Made by a program: the position numbers and the translations under genes. Below, piece by piece: positions 18,638 through 30,625 of a stretch of DNA of 64,000 nt. Each line of letters opens with the position of its first letter. Positions within the stretch are counted from its first letter, which is position 1. The stretch is from JBICHN01 sp043101845 (lineage in GTDB: Bacteria; Planctomycetota; Phycisphaerae; Phycisphaerales; UBA5793). The notes below the pieces were generated by a model. The model was not told the origin of the DNA. It searched no databases and saw nothing but the letters and a program-made list of their open reading frames with translations. The stretch covers positions 1,984,001 through 2,048,000 of the forward strand of contig JBICHN010000011.1 in the NCBI GenBank assembly GCA_043101845.1, written 5' to 3'.

Positions 18638-19129
18638 GTGGCGGAATTCGTGGCTGAAGGCAGGAAGGCGCCCGCGATCGCGCTGAAAGATCAGGACGGC
18701 GTCCTTCATCGACTTTCGCAATACAAGGACTCCTTCGTCGTCTTGTATTTCTATCCGAAGGACGATACCTCCGGATGTACGACTCAGGCGTGCGGATTTC
18801 GCGACGCATGGCCCGAATTCGAGAAACTCGACGCCGTCGTGCTCGGGGTTTCGCCGGACGATGAGAAGTCCCATCGTCGATTCGCGGACAAGCACGAACT
18901 CCCCTTTACTCTTCTCGCCGACCCGAAGCAGGACGACGGCACGCCCGTGGTCTGTGACAAATACGGTGTCTGGCGCGAAAAGAACATGTACGGCCGAAAG
19001 TACATGGGTGTGGCGCGGACGACCTATCTCATCGCGCCTGGTGGTCGCATCATCAGACGATTTGACAAGGTGAAGCCAAAGGGACACGCCGAAGAGGTCC
19101 TTGCCGCGATTGAAGAAGCGAACGGCTGA
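18638..19129 (+). CDS. bcp: Thioredoxin-dependent peroxiredoxin, Bcp/PrxQ type
   Basis: The 163-residue enzyme reduces hydroperoxides using thioredoxin. The active-site segment YFYPKDDTSGCTTQACGFRD (about residues 37-56) has the peroxidatic Cys and, five residues on, the resolving Cys, which is the Bcp pattern. VVLGVSPDDEKSHRRFA and the end region YMGVARTTYLI with its conserved Arg complete the family fingerprint. The start is a GTG preceded by GAGAGGA at 18624-18630; an upstream ATG at 18633 is in another frame. The purD gene follows after about 50 bases on the same strand, but there is no obvious functional link. Confidence 0.95.
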   Translation: MAEFVAEGRKAPAIALKDQDGVLHRLSQYKDSFVVLYFYPKDDTSGCTTQACGFRDAWPEFEKLDAVVLGVSPDDEKSHRRFADKHELPFTLLADPKQDDGTPVVCDKYGVWREKNMYGRKYMGVARTTYLIAPGGRIIRRFDKVKPKGHAEEVLAAIEEANG

Positions 19130-19181
19130 ACCAACTCCGGGCGCTGTTGTTTCGGCGCCGCGCCTGCGTAGACTCGCCGAG

Positions 19182-20525
19182 ATGGCAGATGACAAACAAT
19201 CCCGTCGCGGGCGTCGGCCGCGCTCGTGCCCCGACCGCGTCCGTGCACTGGTTGTCGGCGGCGGCGGACGCGAGCATGCCCTCGCATGGAAGATTTCCCA
19301 GTCGCCACGGCTCGAACGGCTCTGGGTCACGCATCCCGAGAACCCGGCGCTCGCCGAACTTGGTGAACCGTGCCCGGAATCGACAGATCCGAAGCAACTC
19401 TGGCGGCTGAACAACTGGCTCGATCGCGAGAAGATCGATCTCGTGGTGGTCGGCCCCGAGGCGCCGCTCGCCGAAGGCTTCGCCGACGCGGTCGCGACCG
19501 ACCATCGACTTGTGTTCGGTCCTACGCGCGACGGCGCCCGGCTCGAATCGGACAAGGCATGGGCGAAACAACTCATGCGTTCGGCTTCGATTCCCACCGC
19601 CGAGTCAAGAGCCTTCGCCACCTACGAGCAGGCGGAAGAGTTCCTCCGTTCGCGCGAGGACGAGCCGCCGGTGATCAAGGCGGCCGGGCTCGCCGCGGGT
19701 AAGGGCGTCATCGTTCCCGATTCGCTCGACGAGGCGCTCGACGCGATTGACCGCATCATGCGTCGCAAGGAATTCGGCGCCGCCGGCGACCGCGTCGTCA
19801 TCGAGGAGCGGCTGTCCGGACCCGAAGTGTCCGTGCTTGCGCTTGTCGACGGACGAAACATCTATGTGCTTGAGCCGTGCCAGGATCACAAGCGTTTGCT
19901 CGAGGGCGGTGAAGGACCGAACACCGGCGGAATGGGCGCATACTGCCCGACTCCGATTCTCTCGGACGACATGCTGAGCGAAGTCGAACGCGAAATCCTC
20001 GTGCCGACCGTCGATGCGCTCCGGCGCGAGGAGATCGATTACCGCGGCGTTCTCTACGCCGGTCTCATGCTCACGCCAAGCGGCCCGAAGGTGCTTGAAT
20101 TCAACTGTCGATTCGGCGACCCGGAATGTCAGCCGCTCATGATGCGGCTGCAGGGCGATTTCCTCCACACACTGTGGTGCACCGCGTCGGGGCGTCTGAC
20201 CGAAGCGGACCTGAGTTGGGATCCGCGTCATGCGTGCTGCGTGGTCATGGCGTCGGAGGGGTATCCCGGACCGTATGCGAAGGGGCTCGAGATCACGGGG
20301 ATTACCGACGCCGAAGCGCTCGGAGACCTGAAGGTTTTCCACGCGGGCACGAAGCGCGAAGACGGGCGGGTCGTGACGAGCGGCGGACGCGTGCTCGGTG
20401 TCACTGCCCTCGGCGAGACGCTTCAGGCGGCGCGTGACCTCGCGATGCGCGGCTGCGAACAGATCAAGTTCAAAGGCGCCCAGTACCGGTCTGATATCGG
20501 CGCCCAGGCGCTGGCGATCCGCTGA
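19182..20525 (+). CDS. purD: Phosphoribosylamine-glycine ligase (GAR synthetase)
   Basis: PurD joins phosphoribosylamine and glycine with ATP in step two of purine synthesis. I place the start at the ATG at 19182; the frame is open upstream into the peroxiredoxin gene. That gives 447 residues, close to the usual 420-430 plus an N-terminal basic stretch of about 20 (KQSRRGRRPRS). Visible marks are ALVVGGGGREHALAWKI (dinucleotide-like fold), VVVGPEAPLAEG, and the ATP-grasp region PPVIKAAGLAAGKGVIV. EGPNTGGMGAYCPTP and VLEFNCRFGDPECQPLM complete the metal and ATP site. Together with guaB it represents purine metabolism in the window, though the two are not linked as an operon. Confidence 0.96.
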   Translation: MADDKQSRRGRRPRSCPDRVRALVVGGGGREHALAWKISQSPRLERLWVTHPENPALAELGEPCPESTDPKQLWRLNNWLDREKIDLVVVGPEAPLAEGFADAVATDHRLVFGPTRDGARLESDKAWAKQLMRSASIPTAESRAFATYEQAEEFLRSREDEPPVIKAAGLAAGKGVIVPDSLDEALDAIDRIMRRKEFGAAGDRVVIEERLSGPEVSVLALVDGRNIYVLEPCQDHKRLLEGGEGPNTGGMGAYCPTPILSDDMLSEVEREILVPTVDALRREEIDYRGVLYAGLMLTPSGPKVLEFNCRFGDPECQPLMMRLQGDFLHTLWCTASGRLTEADLSWDPRHACCVVMASEGYPGPYAKGLEITGITDAEALGDLKVFHAGTKREDGRVVTSGGRVLGVTALGETLQAARDLAMRGCEQIKFKGAQYRSDIGAQALAIR

Positions 20526-20576
20526 GTCGGTCAGGCGTGCGTTGACGGCGTCCGGGGCGCAGAGTTCAATGCCATC

Positions 20577-21410
20577 ATGTCCCGTGCCGCACCCTGCCCT
20601 CGATTCGCGCTCTTGTTGGTGTCGGCGCGGCGAGGCTGGATCCTGAGTTCGCTCCTGCTGGTCAACCTGGCGCTCGGTTGCGAAGGCGCGTCGTCGAGTG
20701 ACGATCCGGAGGTGGAAGTGCTCGTTTCCGTGGCAGCGAGCATGAGCGACGCGATTGCGGCGATCGCCGCCGAGTTCGAAGCGTCAGAACCGGGCGCCGA
20801 AATCGCGATCAATGTCGGCTCCTCCGGCGAGTTGGCCCGTCAGATCGCCCGCGGCGCCGAAGTCGACCTGTACATCGCGGCCGATCCGGCGTGGATCGAC
20901 TGGCTCATCGACCAGAAAGCGCCAGCCGGCGATCGACGCGCGTTCGCCGGCAACCGGCTCGCTCTCGTCACGACCTCCTCGCGCGCCGACTCTCTCCGGT
21001 CAATCGCTGACCTTGTCGCTTCCGATATCAAGCGCATCGCGATCGGTCAGCCCGAGACTTCGCCCGCGGGGCGTTACGCGATGCGTGAGCTCGAGCGACG
21101 CGGCGTCGCCGACGCGGTCGCTGAACGATTCATACTCACCGACCATGTACGCCAGGCGCTCGTATATCTCGAGCGCGGCGAAGCGGACGCCGCGTTCGTG
21201 TACGAGACCGATGTTCGAGACGCGAGTTCGCTGCACATCGTCGAACGGTTCGCGCTCCCGGAGCGAATGTACGAGGCTCTGGCGCTCGACCGTGATGACG
21301 CGTCGGACGCCTCCTCCGGTCGCCGACTCATGCGTGATCGATTTGTCGAACATCTGCATTCGGCCGCCGCCACACGGATTCTTCGGGAGCACGGTTTCGT
21401 TGTCGATTGA
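20577..21410 (+). CDS. modA: Molybdate ABC transporter substrate-binding lipoprotein
   Basis: ModA captures molybdate or tungstate outside the inner membrane. The 277-residue protein begins with a basic stretch and hydrophobic core ending in LALGC (about residues 31-35), a lipobox, so it should be a membrane-anchored lipoprotein. Family signatures are VLVSVAASMSDAIAAIAAEF, NVGSSGELARQIARGAEVDLYIAAD with the oxyanion-binding Ser pair, FAGNRLALVT, AIGQPETSPAGRYAMRELE, and EADAAFVYETD near the C-terminus. The modB gene begins inside its last codons, so the two are translationally coupled. Confidence 0.93.
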   Translation: MSRAAPCPRFALLLVSARRGWILSSLLLVNLALGCEGASSSDDPEVEVLVSVAASMSDAIAAIAAEFEASEPGAEIAINVGSSGELARQIARGAEVDLYIAADPAWIDWLIDQKAPAGDRRAFAGNRLALVTTSSRADSLRSIADLVASDIKRIAIGQPETSPAGRYAMRELERRGVADAVAERFILTDHVRQALVYLERGEADAAFVYETDVRDASSLHIVERFALPERMYEALALDRDDASDASSGRRLMRDRFVEHLHSAAATRILREHGFVVD

Positions 21411-22059
21411 TCCAGACCACCCCTTCTGGCTCTCGCTCCGGATCGCAGGCGCCTCGACCGCCCTGTGCTTCGTGGTCGGCGCGCCAATCGCGTACTGGCT
21501 CGCACGCACCCGTCAGCGATTCAGCGTCATTATCGAGATGGTCATCCTCCTGCCGCTCGTGTTGCCTCCGACCGTAGTGGGCTACGCGCTCGTCATGACG
21601 CTCGGTCGAGAAGGACCGATCGGCTCGGTTCTGGCGCCGCTCGGAATCGAATTTCTTTTCTCGCCGGTCGGCGCGATCGTCGCCGCGTTCACGGTGTCGC
21701 TCCCGCTCGCGGTGCTTCCGTTCAAGGCGGCGTTTGAAGCGGTGGCGCGGGAATACGAAGAACTCGCAGCACTCGAAGGCTTGAGCCGCGCGAGGTCGGC
21801 GTTGCAGATCACACTGCCGATCGCCCGCCGGGGAATCGGCGCCGGTCTTCTCCTCGCCTTCGCGCGATCACTGGGCGAGTTCGGCGCCACGCTGATGGTC
21901 GCCGGCAACATTCCGGGACGAACGCAAACGCTCTCGCTCGCCGTCTACCACGCCTGGCAGGTTGGCGCGGACGCGGCCGCGACCGGACCCATTCTCATCC
22001 TCACGGCGGTCGCCATCGCGGTCGTCGCGCTACAGCGTGGACTCTTGCGTCCCGAATGA
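21400..22059 (+). CDS. modB: Molybdate ABC transporter permease
   Basis: ModB forms the membrane channel of the molybdate importer. The frame is open long before, but the recognisable protein begins at a TTG at 21400, overlapping the modA stop by 11 bases, with CGGGAG just upstream acting as the ribosome-binding site. This gives 219 residues, the normal ModB length. About five or six membrane segments are visible (ALCFVVGAPIAYWLA; VILLPLVLPPTVVGYALVM; and later ones). The permease signature for docking the ATPase is EYEELAALEGLSRARSALQITLP, and FARSLGEFGATLMVAGNIPG is the conserved ModB loop. No modC ATPase gene follows; the next gene is an unrelated oxidoreductase on the other strand. Confidence 0.92.
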   Translation: MSIDPDHPFWLSLRIAGASTALCFVVGAPIAYWLARTRQRFSVIIEMVILLPLVLPPTVVGYALVMTLGREGPIGSVLAPLGIEFLFSPVGAIVAAFTVSLPLAVLPFKAAFEAVAREYEELAALEGLSRARSALQITLPIARRGIGAGLLLAFARSLGEFGATLMVAGNIPGRTQTLSLAVYHAWQVGADAAATGPILILTAVAIAVVALQRGLLRPE

Positions 22060-22074
22060 CGGGAGCGCCGGTGG

Positions 22075-22794
22075 TCAGTCGACCTCAGCGCCATCCTTCG
22101 AGACCCAGATCGTGCGCCCGTTGTCCTCGTCACGCTCGCCGACGGCGCACGCAACGATGATCTGCGCGACATCCTCGGGTGTCAGCGTGTCGTCACGCGC
22201 GATCCTCGATTCATCGAAGAGTTCGCGCAGCATCGTCGTCTCAACCGCGCCGGGCGCCACGCAGAAACCGCGTATGCCGTGCGGCTCGCCCTCGGTCGCG
22301 ATGGATCGCGTGAACGAATTGAGCGCCGCCTTCGCGCCGGCATACGCGAAGAACCCCGGGAACGGATCCCGCGCGGACATGGAACTCACATTGACGATGC
22401 GCCCGCCGCCCCGCTCGACCATGTGCGGCCACACGGCGTTGATCATCCACGCCGGCGCCAGGGCGTTGACCTCGAAGCATCGGGTAATGTCCGTGGACTT
22501 CATCGTTCCGACCGGCTGAAGCGGCGCCGAGCCGGCGTTGTTGATGAGGATGTCGATGCGGCCGAGACCTTCGAGGGCGCGCTCGATGAGTTCGAGCGAC
22601 TCGACTTCGACACTGACATCGGTCCACCGGAGCATGACATCGGCGGCGCCGGCGTCGCGCACCAGCGCCCCCGCTTCTTCGAGGACTTCACCGCGGCGAC
22701 CGGCGAGGCACAAGGCGAACCCGCGCTTCGCCAGTTCGAGCGCCGTCGCGAGCCCGATGCCCGAGCCGCCACCGGTGATCAACGCCACCTGCAT
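22075..22794 (-). CDS. Short-chain dehydrogenase/reductase (SDR) family oxidoreductase
   Basis: This 239-residue protein is a classical SDR. The cofactor site is GGGSGIGLATALEL (about residues 8-21), followed by NNAG (about 84-87). The catalytic triad is visible as Ser in VNVSSMSA (about 138), Tyr in FFAYAGAKAAL with YxxxK (about 150-154), and a preceding Asn. PGAVET follows the active site. Arg residues after the second strand (AGRRG) favour NADPH, which is an inference. The substrate cannot be told from sequence. The gene is convergent with modB, 15 bases apart, and lies just downstream of tRNA-His on the same strand. Confidence 0.9.
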   Translation of the reverse strand: MQVALITGGGSGIGLATALELAKRGFALCLAGRRGEVLEEAGALVRDAGAADVMLRWTDVSVEVESLELIERALEGLGRIDILINNAGSAPLQPVGTMKSTDITRCFEVNALAPAWMINAVWPHMVERGGGRIVNVSSMSARDPFPGFFAYAGAKAALNSFTRSIATEGEPHGIRGFCVAPGAVETTMLRELFDESRIARDDTLTPEDVAQIIVACAVGERDEDNGRTIWVSKDGAEVD

Positions 22795-22860
22795 GAATCA
22801 TGCTCCCACCAGCGTAACGCCACGCCGCCATTGACCCGCCGCTGACGCAAAAAGAAGAAG

Positions 22861-22935
22861 GGAGATCGAGGGGACTCGAACCCCCGACCTCCTGGACCAC
22901 AACCAGGCGCTCTAACCAACTGAGCTACGATCTCC
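22861..22935 (-). tRNA. tRNA-His (anticodon GTG)
   Basis: The minus strand folds into a full cloverleaf: acceptor GAGATCG/CGATCTC, D arm GCTC AGTTGGTTA GAGC, anticodon stem CCTGG with loop TTGTGGT, and T arm GGGGG TTCGAGT CCCCT. The anticodon is GTG. The gene encodes the extra 5' G (G-1) opposite discriminator C73, the identity element of bacterial tRNA-His. The 3' CCA is not encoded. Confidence 0.97.
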
Positions 22936-23073
22936 ATTCTGCGCGCCGCGAGGGCGTCGCCCGCGAATCTAGCGCAGCGGGGCGAAGCAGTCAACGACGC
23001 CAGGGCCTCCCCGACTGATGATCCCGGGCTGGGGAATCGACCTGATAAGCGTGGCTTACGATCGAGTTCAGGC

Positions 23074-23103
23074 TTGGCAGATTCGGCTTCGAATCCCTAT
23101 CGT
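23074..23103 (+). promoter_or_regulatory. Possible sigma-70-like promoter of pckA
   Basis: TTGGCA (23074-23079) and TATCGT (23098-23103) are separated by 18 bases and lie about 85 bases before the pckA start. The match to consensus is moderate and there is no supporting operator, so this is a suggestion only. Confidence 0.25.
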
Positions 23104-23187
23104 AGCGTCTTTGTTGCAGAATCGTGGCCGGGGTCACCGACAAGTGACGGGTATTGACCGCGCCATTATCCCGATTCGGAGGCGGAA

Positions 23188-24765
23188 ATGACCACCACTG
23201 CGACGCCGGCCATCGAGTTCACGAAAGCGAAGCTGCTCGGCAACCTGTCCCAGGCTGAGCTCGTGGAACTCGCCGTGCAGCGTGGCGAAGGACAGCTCGC
23301 CTCGAATGGCGCCCTCAACTGCATCACCGGTGATCGAACCGGCCGCAGCCCCAACGACAAGTTTCTTGAAGATTCCCCCGCCGTGCACGAGCACATCTGG
23401 TGGGGTCCGGTCAACCGTCCGATCTCACCGCAGAGCTTTGACACGCTCGTCCAGCGGGCCGTCGAACACCTCGACGCCCGACCGGAACTCTTCGAATTCC
23501 GCGGATTCGCCGGCGCCGATCCGAAGTACCGACTCAGCGTGCGCGTCATCACGGAGAAGGCGTGGCACTCGCTCTTCGCGCAGACGCTCTTCATCCGGCC
23601 CGGCAAGGTGGAGCTCGACTCGTTCGATACCGACTGGACCATTCTGAACGCCTGTGAGATGGAAGTGGAAGACTGGGAGGAGCTCGGCCTGAACAGTCCG
23701 ATCGGAATCCTCCAGTCTCTCGAAAAGAAGACCGTCGTCATCTTCGGCACGCACTACGCGGGCGAAATCAAGAAGAGCATCTTCTACGCGATGAACTACG
23801 ACATGCCCGACGCGGGCGTGTTCCCGATGCACTGCTCCGCGAATGTCGCGATGGACGATCCGAAGAATGTCGCGCTCTTCTTCGGCCTCTCCGGCACGGG
23901 GAAGACGACACTGTCCGCCGACCCCGATCGCGCGCTCATCGGCGACGATGAGCATGGCTGGTCGGACGAGGGCGTCTTCAATTTCGAGGGCGGCTGCTAT
24001 GCGAAGTGCATTCGTCTCTCACAGGAAGGCGAGCCGCAGATCTGGGACGCGATCAAGTTCGGATCGGTGCTCGAGAATGTCGTCCTCGACGATCGCCGCA
24101 AGCCCGATTACGACGACGGCTCATTGACCGAAAACACGCGTGTCACCTATCCGGTCGACTACATCCCGCATGCCCAGATTCCGTCGATCGGCGGACATCC
24201 GAAGAATGTCATTTTCCTCACGGCGGACGCGTTTGGCGTCCTCCCGCCGATCAGCCGGCTCACCCGCGATCAGGCGATGTACTACTTCGTGAACGGATAC
24301 ACCTCGAAGCTCGCCGGGACCGAAGCCGGCGTCACCGAGCCCCAGCCAAACTTCAGCCCATGCTTCGGCGGCCCGTTCCTCCCGCGTGAGCCGAAGGTCT
24401 ACGCCGACCAGCTCGCCGAGCGAATCGAGAAGCACGGCGCGCGAGTCTGGCTCCTCAATACCGGATGGTCGGGCGGCCCGTACGGCGTCGGTCACCGGGT
24501 CAAGCTTGCGTTCACACGAGCCATGGTGAGCGCCATTCTCGATGGCACGCTCGATTCGGCCGAGTTCGAGCCGGACGAGATCTTCGGCCTTCAGATTCCT
24601 CGCGAGGTGCCCGGCGTGCCTTCGAAGGTTCTTCGGCCACGCGCGACCTGGTCGGACCCGAACGCCTACGACGAGAAGGCCCGGTCGCTCGCCGGTCGTT
24701 TCCGGGAGAACGACGCGAAGTTTGACCTGCCGGACGAAGTCCGCGACGCCGGACCGCGCGGCTAA
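23188..24765 (+). CDS. pckA: Phosphoenolpyruvate carboxykinase (ATP)
   Basis: The enzyme converts oxaloacetate and ATP to PEP, CO2 and ADP, the entry to gluconeogenesis. The 525-residue length is that of the ATP-dependent class. Visible motifs are GDRTGRSPNDKF near the N-terminus, FGTHYAGEIKKSIF (about residues 188-201), the kinase-1a P-loop GLSGTGKTTLSADP (about 234-247), and LIGDDEHGWSDEGVFNFEGG with the metal-binding Asp pair. NTGWSGGPYGVG is conserved towards the C-terminus. The ATG is preceded by GGAGGCGGAA. The gene is monocistronic, with about 250 bases of upstream space after tRNA-His. Confidence 0.97.
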   Translation: MTTTATPAIEFTKAKLLGNLSQAELVELAVQRGEGQLASNGALNCITGDRTGRSPNDKFLEDSPAVHEHIWWGPVNRPISPQSFDTLVQRAVEHLDARPELFEFRGFAGADPKYRLSVRVITEKAWHSLFAQTLFIRPGKVELDSFDTDWTILNACEMEVEDWEELGLNSPIGILQSLEKKTVVIFGTHYAGEIKKSIFYAMNYDMPDAGVFPMHCSANVAMDDPKNVALFFGLSGTGKTTLSADPDRALIGDDEHGWSDEGVFNFEGGCYAKCIRLSQEGEPQIWDAIKFGSVLENVVLDDRRKPDYDDGSLTENTRVTYPVDYIPHAQIPSIGGHPKNVIFLTADAFGVLPPISRLTRDQAMYYFVNGYTSKLAGTEAGVTEPQPNFSPCFGGPFLPREPKVYADQLAERIEKHGARVWLLNTGWSGGPYGVGHRVKLAFTRAMVSAILDGTLDSAEFEPDEIFGLQIPREVPGVPSKVLRPRATWSDPNAYDEKARSLAGRFRENDAKFDLPDEVRDAGPRG

Positions 24766-24886
24766 TCGACGGGGACTCGATCGTCATCCACCGGCGCCCG
24801 ATTATCGGATCATTCGCCGTCTGGCGGGTGATCTCGGTTTGCGCGGGCGATCACGCGGAATAAACGGCATTCGACCCGACTTTTGC

Positions 24887-24915
24887 TTGTGACCGACTAC
24901 CCGCGGGGGTAGATT
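24887..24915 (+). promoter_or_regulatory. Probable promoter of the secreted subtilase gene, with overlapping palindrome
   Basis: TTGTGA (24887-24892) and TAGATT (24910-24915) stand 17 bases apart, about 85 bases before the start codon, a fair match to a housekeeping promoter. An imperfect 16-base palindrome, CTACCCGC-GGGGGTAG (24897-24912), covers the spacer and the edge of the -10 and could be an operator. Neither claim has comparative support. Confidence 0.35.
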
Positions 24916-25000
24916 GGTCGCGTGGCTCGAGGCCATTCCGCGCCCCCACCGTGTGGGCTAAATCGCTGATATCGAGACATTTCCCTCGGAGATATGGAAG

Positions 25001-27523
25001 ATGCAGGAGCATGTGAAAGCTGTGGGTGGCGCCGCCATCCTTGGATTTGTGCTGTCACCCCTGGCGACCCCCGTGTACGCGGGCTCGCCGCTAACTCCGG
25101 TCGCGGCGCCCGTGGTCGACGCTTCGGTTCCCCTGAACCACCGCACGATCGCGGTTCCGGGTTCGGACGCCCTGGTTCAGTTGTGGGACGAAGTCGACGC
25201 GAACGGCGCCGTCACGCAGGTCTACTCGATCTCTCTGGACGGATCGAACTGGACGGCCCCGCGTGAAGCCTCGTATGACCTCAAGCTCCGCTTCGGCTCG
25301 TTTGACCCCCTCGCGGGCGCCCCGGCGACGCCGGCGAGCCTCGAGGCGGACGCCTCGAACGAGATCTTCATCGTTCAGTTCGTGACGCAGCCGCTCGAGG
25401 CGTACCGGAACGATCTCCACCGCATGGGTGGCCAGATCTACAAATTCCTCGCGAACAACGCCTACATCGTCCGCATGGACGCCGAAACCCGCGCGGAGGT
25501 CGAGAGCCTTCCCTATGTCCGCTGGGTCGGCGCCTTCCATCCGGCGTATAAGCTCGAGGAATCGCTGCTCGAGCAGGTCGCGCCGACGAACGCGTACGGC
25601 GCCGAAGGCGTCGCGGGCGTTGAGGCGGACGCGAACGCGACCTTCGCCGCCGACCGGAACGCCGCGGGCGACCTCATCACCGTGAACATCATGGTCTTCG
25701 AGAAGGGTCCGCGCCAGAAGCAGGCCGTCGCGAATCGCATCCGCGCCATCGGCGGCCGCATCGACAACCTCATTCCCGACGGCTACCGCATGGTCGCGAC
25801 CGTTTCGGTCGACCAACTCAACGCGGTCGTCGGCATGAACGAGGTCATGTGGGTCGATCTCTGGAGCGCGCCTGAGCCGGACATGAATATCGCCCGCGAC
25901 ATTGGCGGCGCCCTCTTCCTCGAGTCGACCCTCGGCATGACCGGCCAGGGCGTTCGCGGTGAGGTCATGGACGATGGCATCCGCGGCACCCATGTCGATT
26001 TCCAGAACCCGCCCGTGCTCTACCACGGCGGCAGCGGATTTGGCAGCCACGGAACCTCGACCTACGGCATTACCTTCGGGTCCGGCGTCGGAAACGCCTC
26101 CGCCACGGGCGTCCTGCCCGACGCCGAGGCGAAGATCTTCGCTCTCTGGAGCCCACCGAACCGTTATTCCCACACACAGCAGCTCGTCGACCCGAGCGGC
26201 TCGTTCCGCGGCGTCTTCCAGACGAACAGCTGGGGCAACAGCCGCACGCGTTCGTACTCGTCGATCTCGGCCGAGATGGACGACATCATCTTCGACAACG
26301 ATCTCATCATCACCCAGTCGCAGTCGAACGCGGGCAACCAGGACTCGCGTCCGCAGGCGTGGGCGAAGAACATCGTGTCGGTCGGCGGCGTGTACCACCG
26401 CAATACGCTCACGAAGTCGGATGACGCCTGGAGCTTCGGCGGATCGATCGGCCCGGCCTCGGATGGCCGCATCAAGCCGGACTTCACGCACTTCTACGAC
26501 AGCATCTTCACGACCTCGTCGAGCAGTGACACGAGCTACACCTCGAGCTTCGGCGGCACTTCCGGCGCCACGCCGATCACGGCCGGCTACTTCGGCCTCA
26601 TGTATCAGATGTGGCATCAGGGACAGTTCCCCGGCTTTGGCGGCGGAGCTTCGGTGTTCGACAGCCGGCCGCACTTCTCGACCGCGAAGGCGCTCATGGT
26701 GAACTCGGCCGAGCAGTACACCTTCAGCGGGACGAGCCACGACCTGACCCGTACCCACCAGGGCTGGGGCATGGCCGATGTCGAGCAGCTCTACAACACG
26801 CGGAACGATCTGCTCATCATCAATGAGACCGATGTGCTTCTGCCGTTGCAGACGAACACCTACGGCGTCAATGTTGACGGCTCGTTCCCCGAGCTCAAGG
26901 TCACGATGATCTACGCCGACCCGATGGGCGTGCCCAACTCGAGTCAGCACCGCATCAACGACCTCACGCTCAAGGTGACCTCGCCGAGCGGCACGATCTA
27001 CTACGGCAACAACGGCCTTCTCGCGGGGAACTATTCGACCGCAGGCGGCGCCGCGAACACCGTCGACACCGTCGAGAATGTGTTCGTAAACAATCCCGAA
27101 CTCGGGACCTGGACGATCGAGGTTTCCGCGGACGAGATCAACGAAGACGGTCATGTCGAGACCGGCGCCGTGGACGCCGACTTCGCGCTCGTCGCCTCCG
27201 GCGGCGTGGGCGAGCCGGGCATGATCCTGTCGGTTCCGGCCCTCTTCGGCGGTCAGCAGGCCACGATCAGCGTCGAGAACGCGACCCCGGGTGAGACCGT
27301 GGCCTTCCTCTACAGCCTGCGTGGTCAGGGTTCGACCTTCATCCCGCAGCTCAATGTCACGGTCGATCTGCAGAGCCCGCGTCTGGGCGGCACGGATGTC
27401 GCGGACGGGAACGGCGACGCGAGCCTGACGAGTCAGCTTCCGGATGTCGGACCGCTCGTCATCTGGCTGCAGGCGGCGGAGTTCGGCCGCAAGTCGAACC
27501 TCGTGGTCAGCCAGATCAACTGA
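25001..27523 (+). CDS. Secreted subtilisin-like serine protease (S8) with P-domain-like region and C-terminal shared domain
   Basis: The 840-residue protein has a signal peptide (hydrophobic core GAAILGFVLSPLATPVYAG, cleavage near residue 28). A long N-terminal region follows (about 40-300), including two inhibitor-like stretches (EIFIVQFVTQPLEAYRNDL; ITVNIMVFEKGP). The S8 domain shows the catalytic triad: Asp 324 in EVMDDGIRGTHVDF, His 350 in GSHGTST, Ser 521 in GGTSGATPITAGYF, with SNAGNQ supplying the oxyanion Asn. Residues about 620-735 (LTLKVTSPSGTIYYG; LGTWTIEVSADEI) resemble a proprotein-convertase P-domain. Residues 741-840 repeat the C-terminal domain of the metallopeptidase at 14928. 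It is probably exported and activated by propeptide removal; the substrate is unknown. Confidence 0.9.
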   Translation: MQEHVKAVGGAAILGFVLSPLATPVYAGSPLTPVAAPVVDASVPLNHRTIAVPGSDALVQLWDEVDANGAVTQVYSISLDGSNWTAPREASYDLKLRFGSFDPLAGAPATPASLEADASNEIFIVQFVTQPLEAYRNDLHRMGGQIYKFLANNAYIVRMDAETRAEVESLPYVRWVGAFHPAYKLEESLLEQVAPTNAYGAEGVAGVEADANATFAADRNAAGDLITVNIMVFEKGPRQKQAVANRIRAIGGRIDNLIPDGYRMVATVSVDQLNAVVGMNEVMWVDLWSAPEPDMNIARDIGGALFLESTLGMTGQGVRGEVMDDGIRGTHVDFQNPPVLYHGGSGFGSHGTSTYGITFGSGVGNASATGVLPDAEAKIFALWSPPNRYSHTQQLVDPSGSFRGVFQTNSWGNSRTRSYSSISAEMDDIIFDNDLIITQSQSNAGNQDSRPQAWAKNIVSVGGVYHRNTLTKSDDAWSFGGSIGPASDGRIKPDFTHFYDSIFTTSSSSDTSYTSSFGGTSGATPITAGYFGLMYQMWHQGQFPGFGGGASVFDSRPHFSTAKALMVNSAEQYTFSGTSHDLTRTHQGWGMADVEQLYNTRNDLLIINETDVLLPLQTNTYGVNVDGSFPELKVTMIYADPMGVPNSSQHRINDLTLKVTSPSGTIYYGNNGLLAGNYSTAGGAANTVDTVENVFVNNPELGTWTIEVSADEINEDGHVETGAVDADFALVASGGVGEPGMILSVPALFGGQQATISVENATPGETVAFLYSLRGQGSTFIPQLNVTVDLQSPRLGGTDVADGNGDASLTSQLPDVGPLVIWLQAAEFGRKSNLVVSQIN

Positions 27524-27572
27524 TGGCGCCGAACCATCCGATCGGATGGATTCGATTCGACTCGATACGAAC

Positions 27573-27613
27573 AGGCCCGCGGATCTCCGGATCTGCGGGC
27601 CTTTCTCATTTTT
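27573..27613 (+). terminator. Rho-independent terminator after the subtilase gene
   Basis: AGGCCCGCGGATC pairs with GGATCTGCGGGCCT (one G-U pair, four-base loop), followed by TTCTCATTTTT. It lies 50 bases past the stop codon and just before the end of the convergent gcvP gene, so it ends transcription between them. Confidence 0.8.
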
Positions 27614-27649
27614 CACAGGATCGAACTGCTCTCGCAGCCGTCCTCGACC

Positions 27650-30625
<2,976 letters not shown>

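Noticed and set aside
25091..27616. An open frame of 841 codons on the minus strand opposite the subtilase gene
   Set aside because: It mirrors the real gene, is Arg/Val/Asp-rich without any domain or signal peptide, and arises because TTA, CTA and TCA codons are rare in the true gene. The plus-strand protein has an intact catalytic triad.
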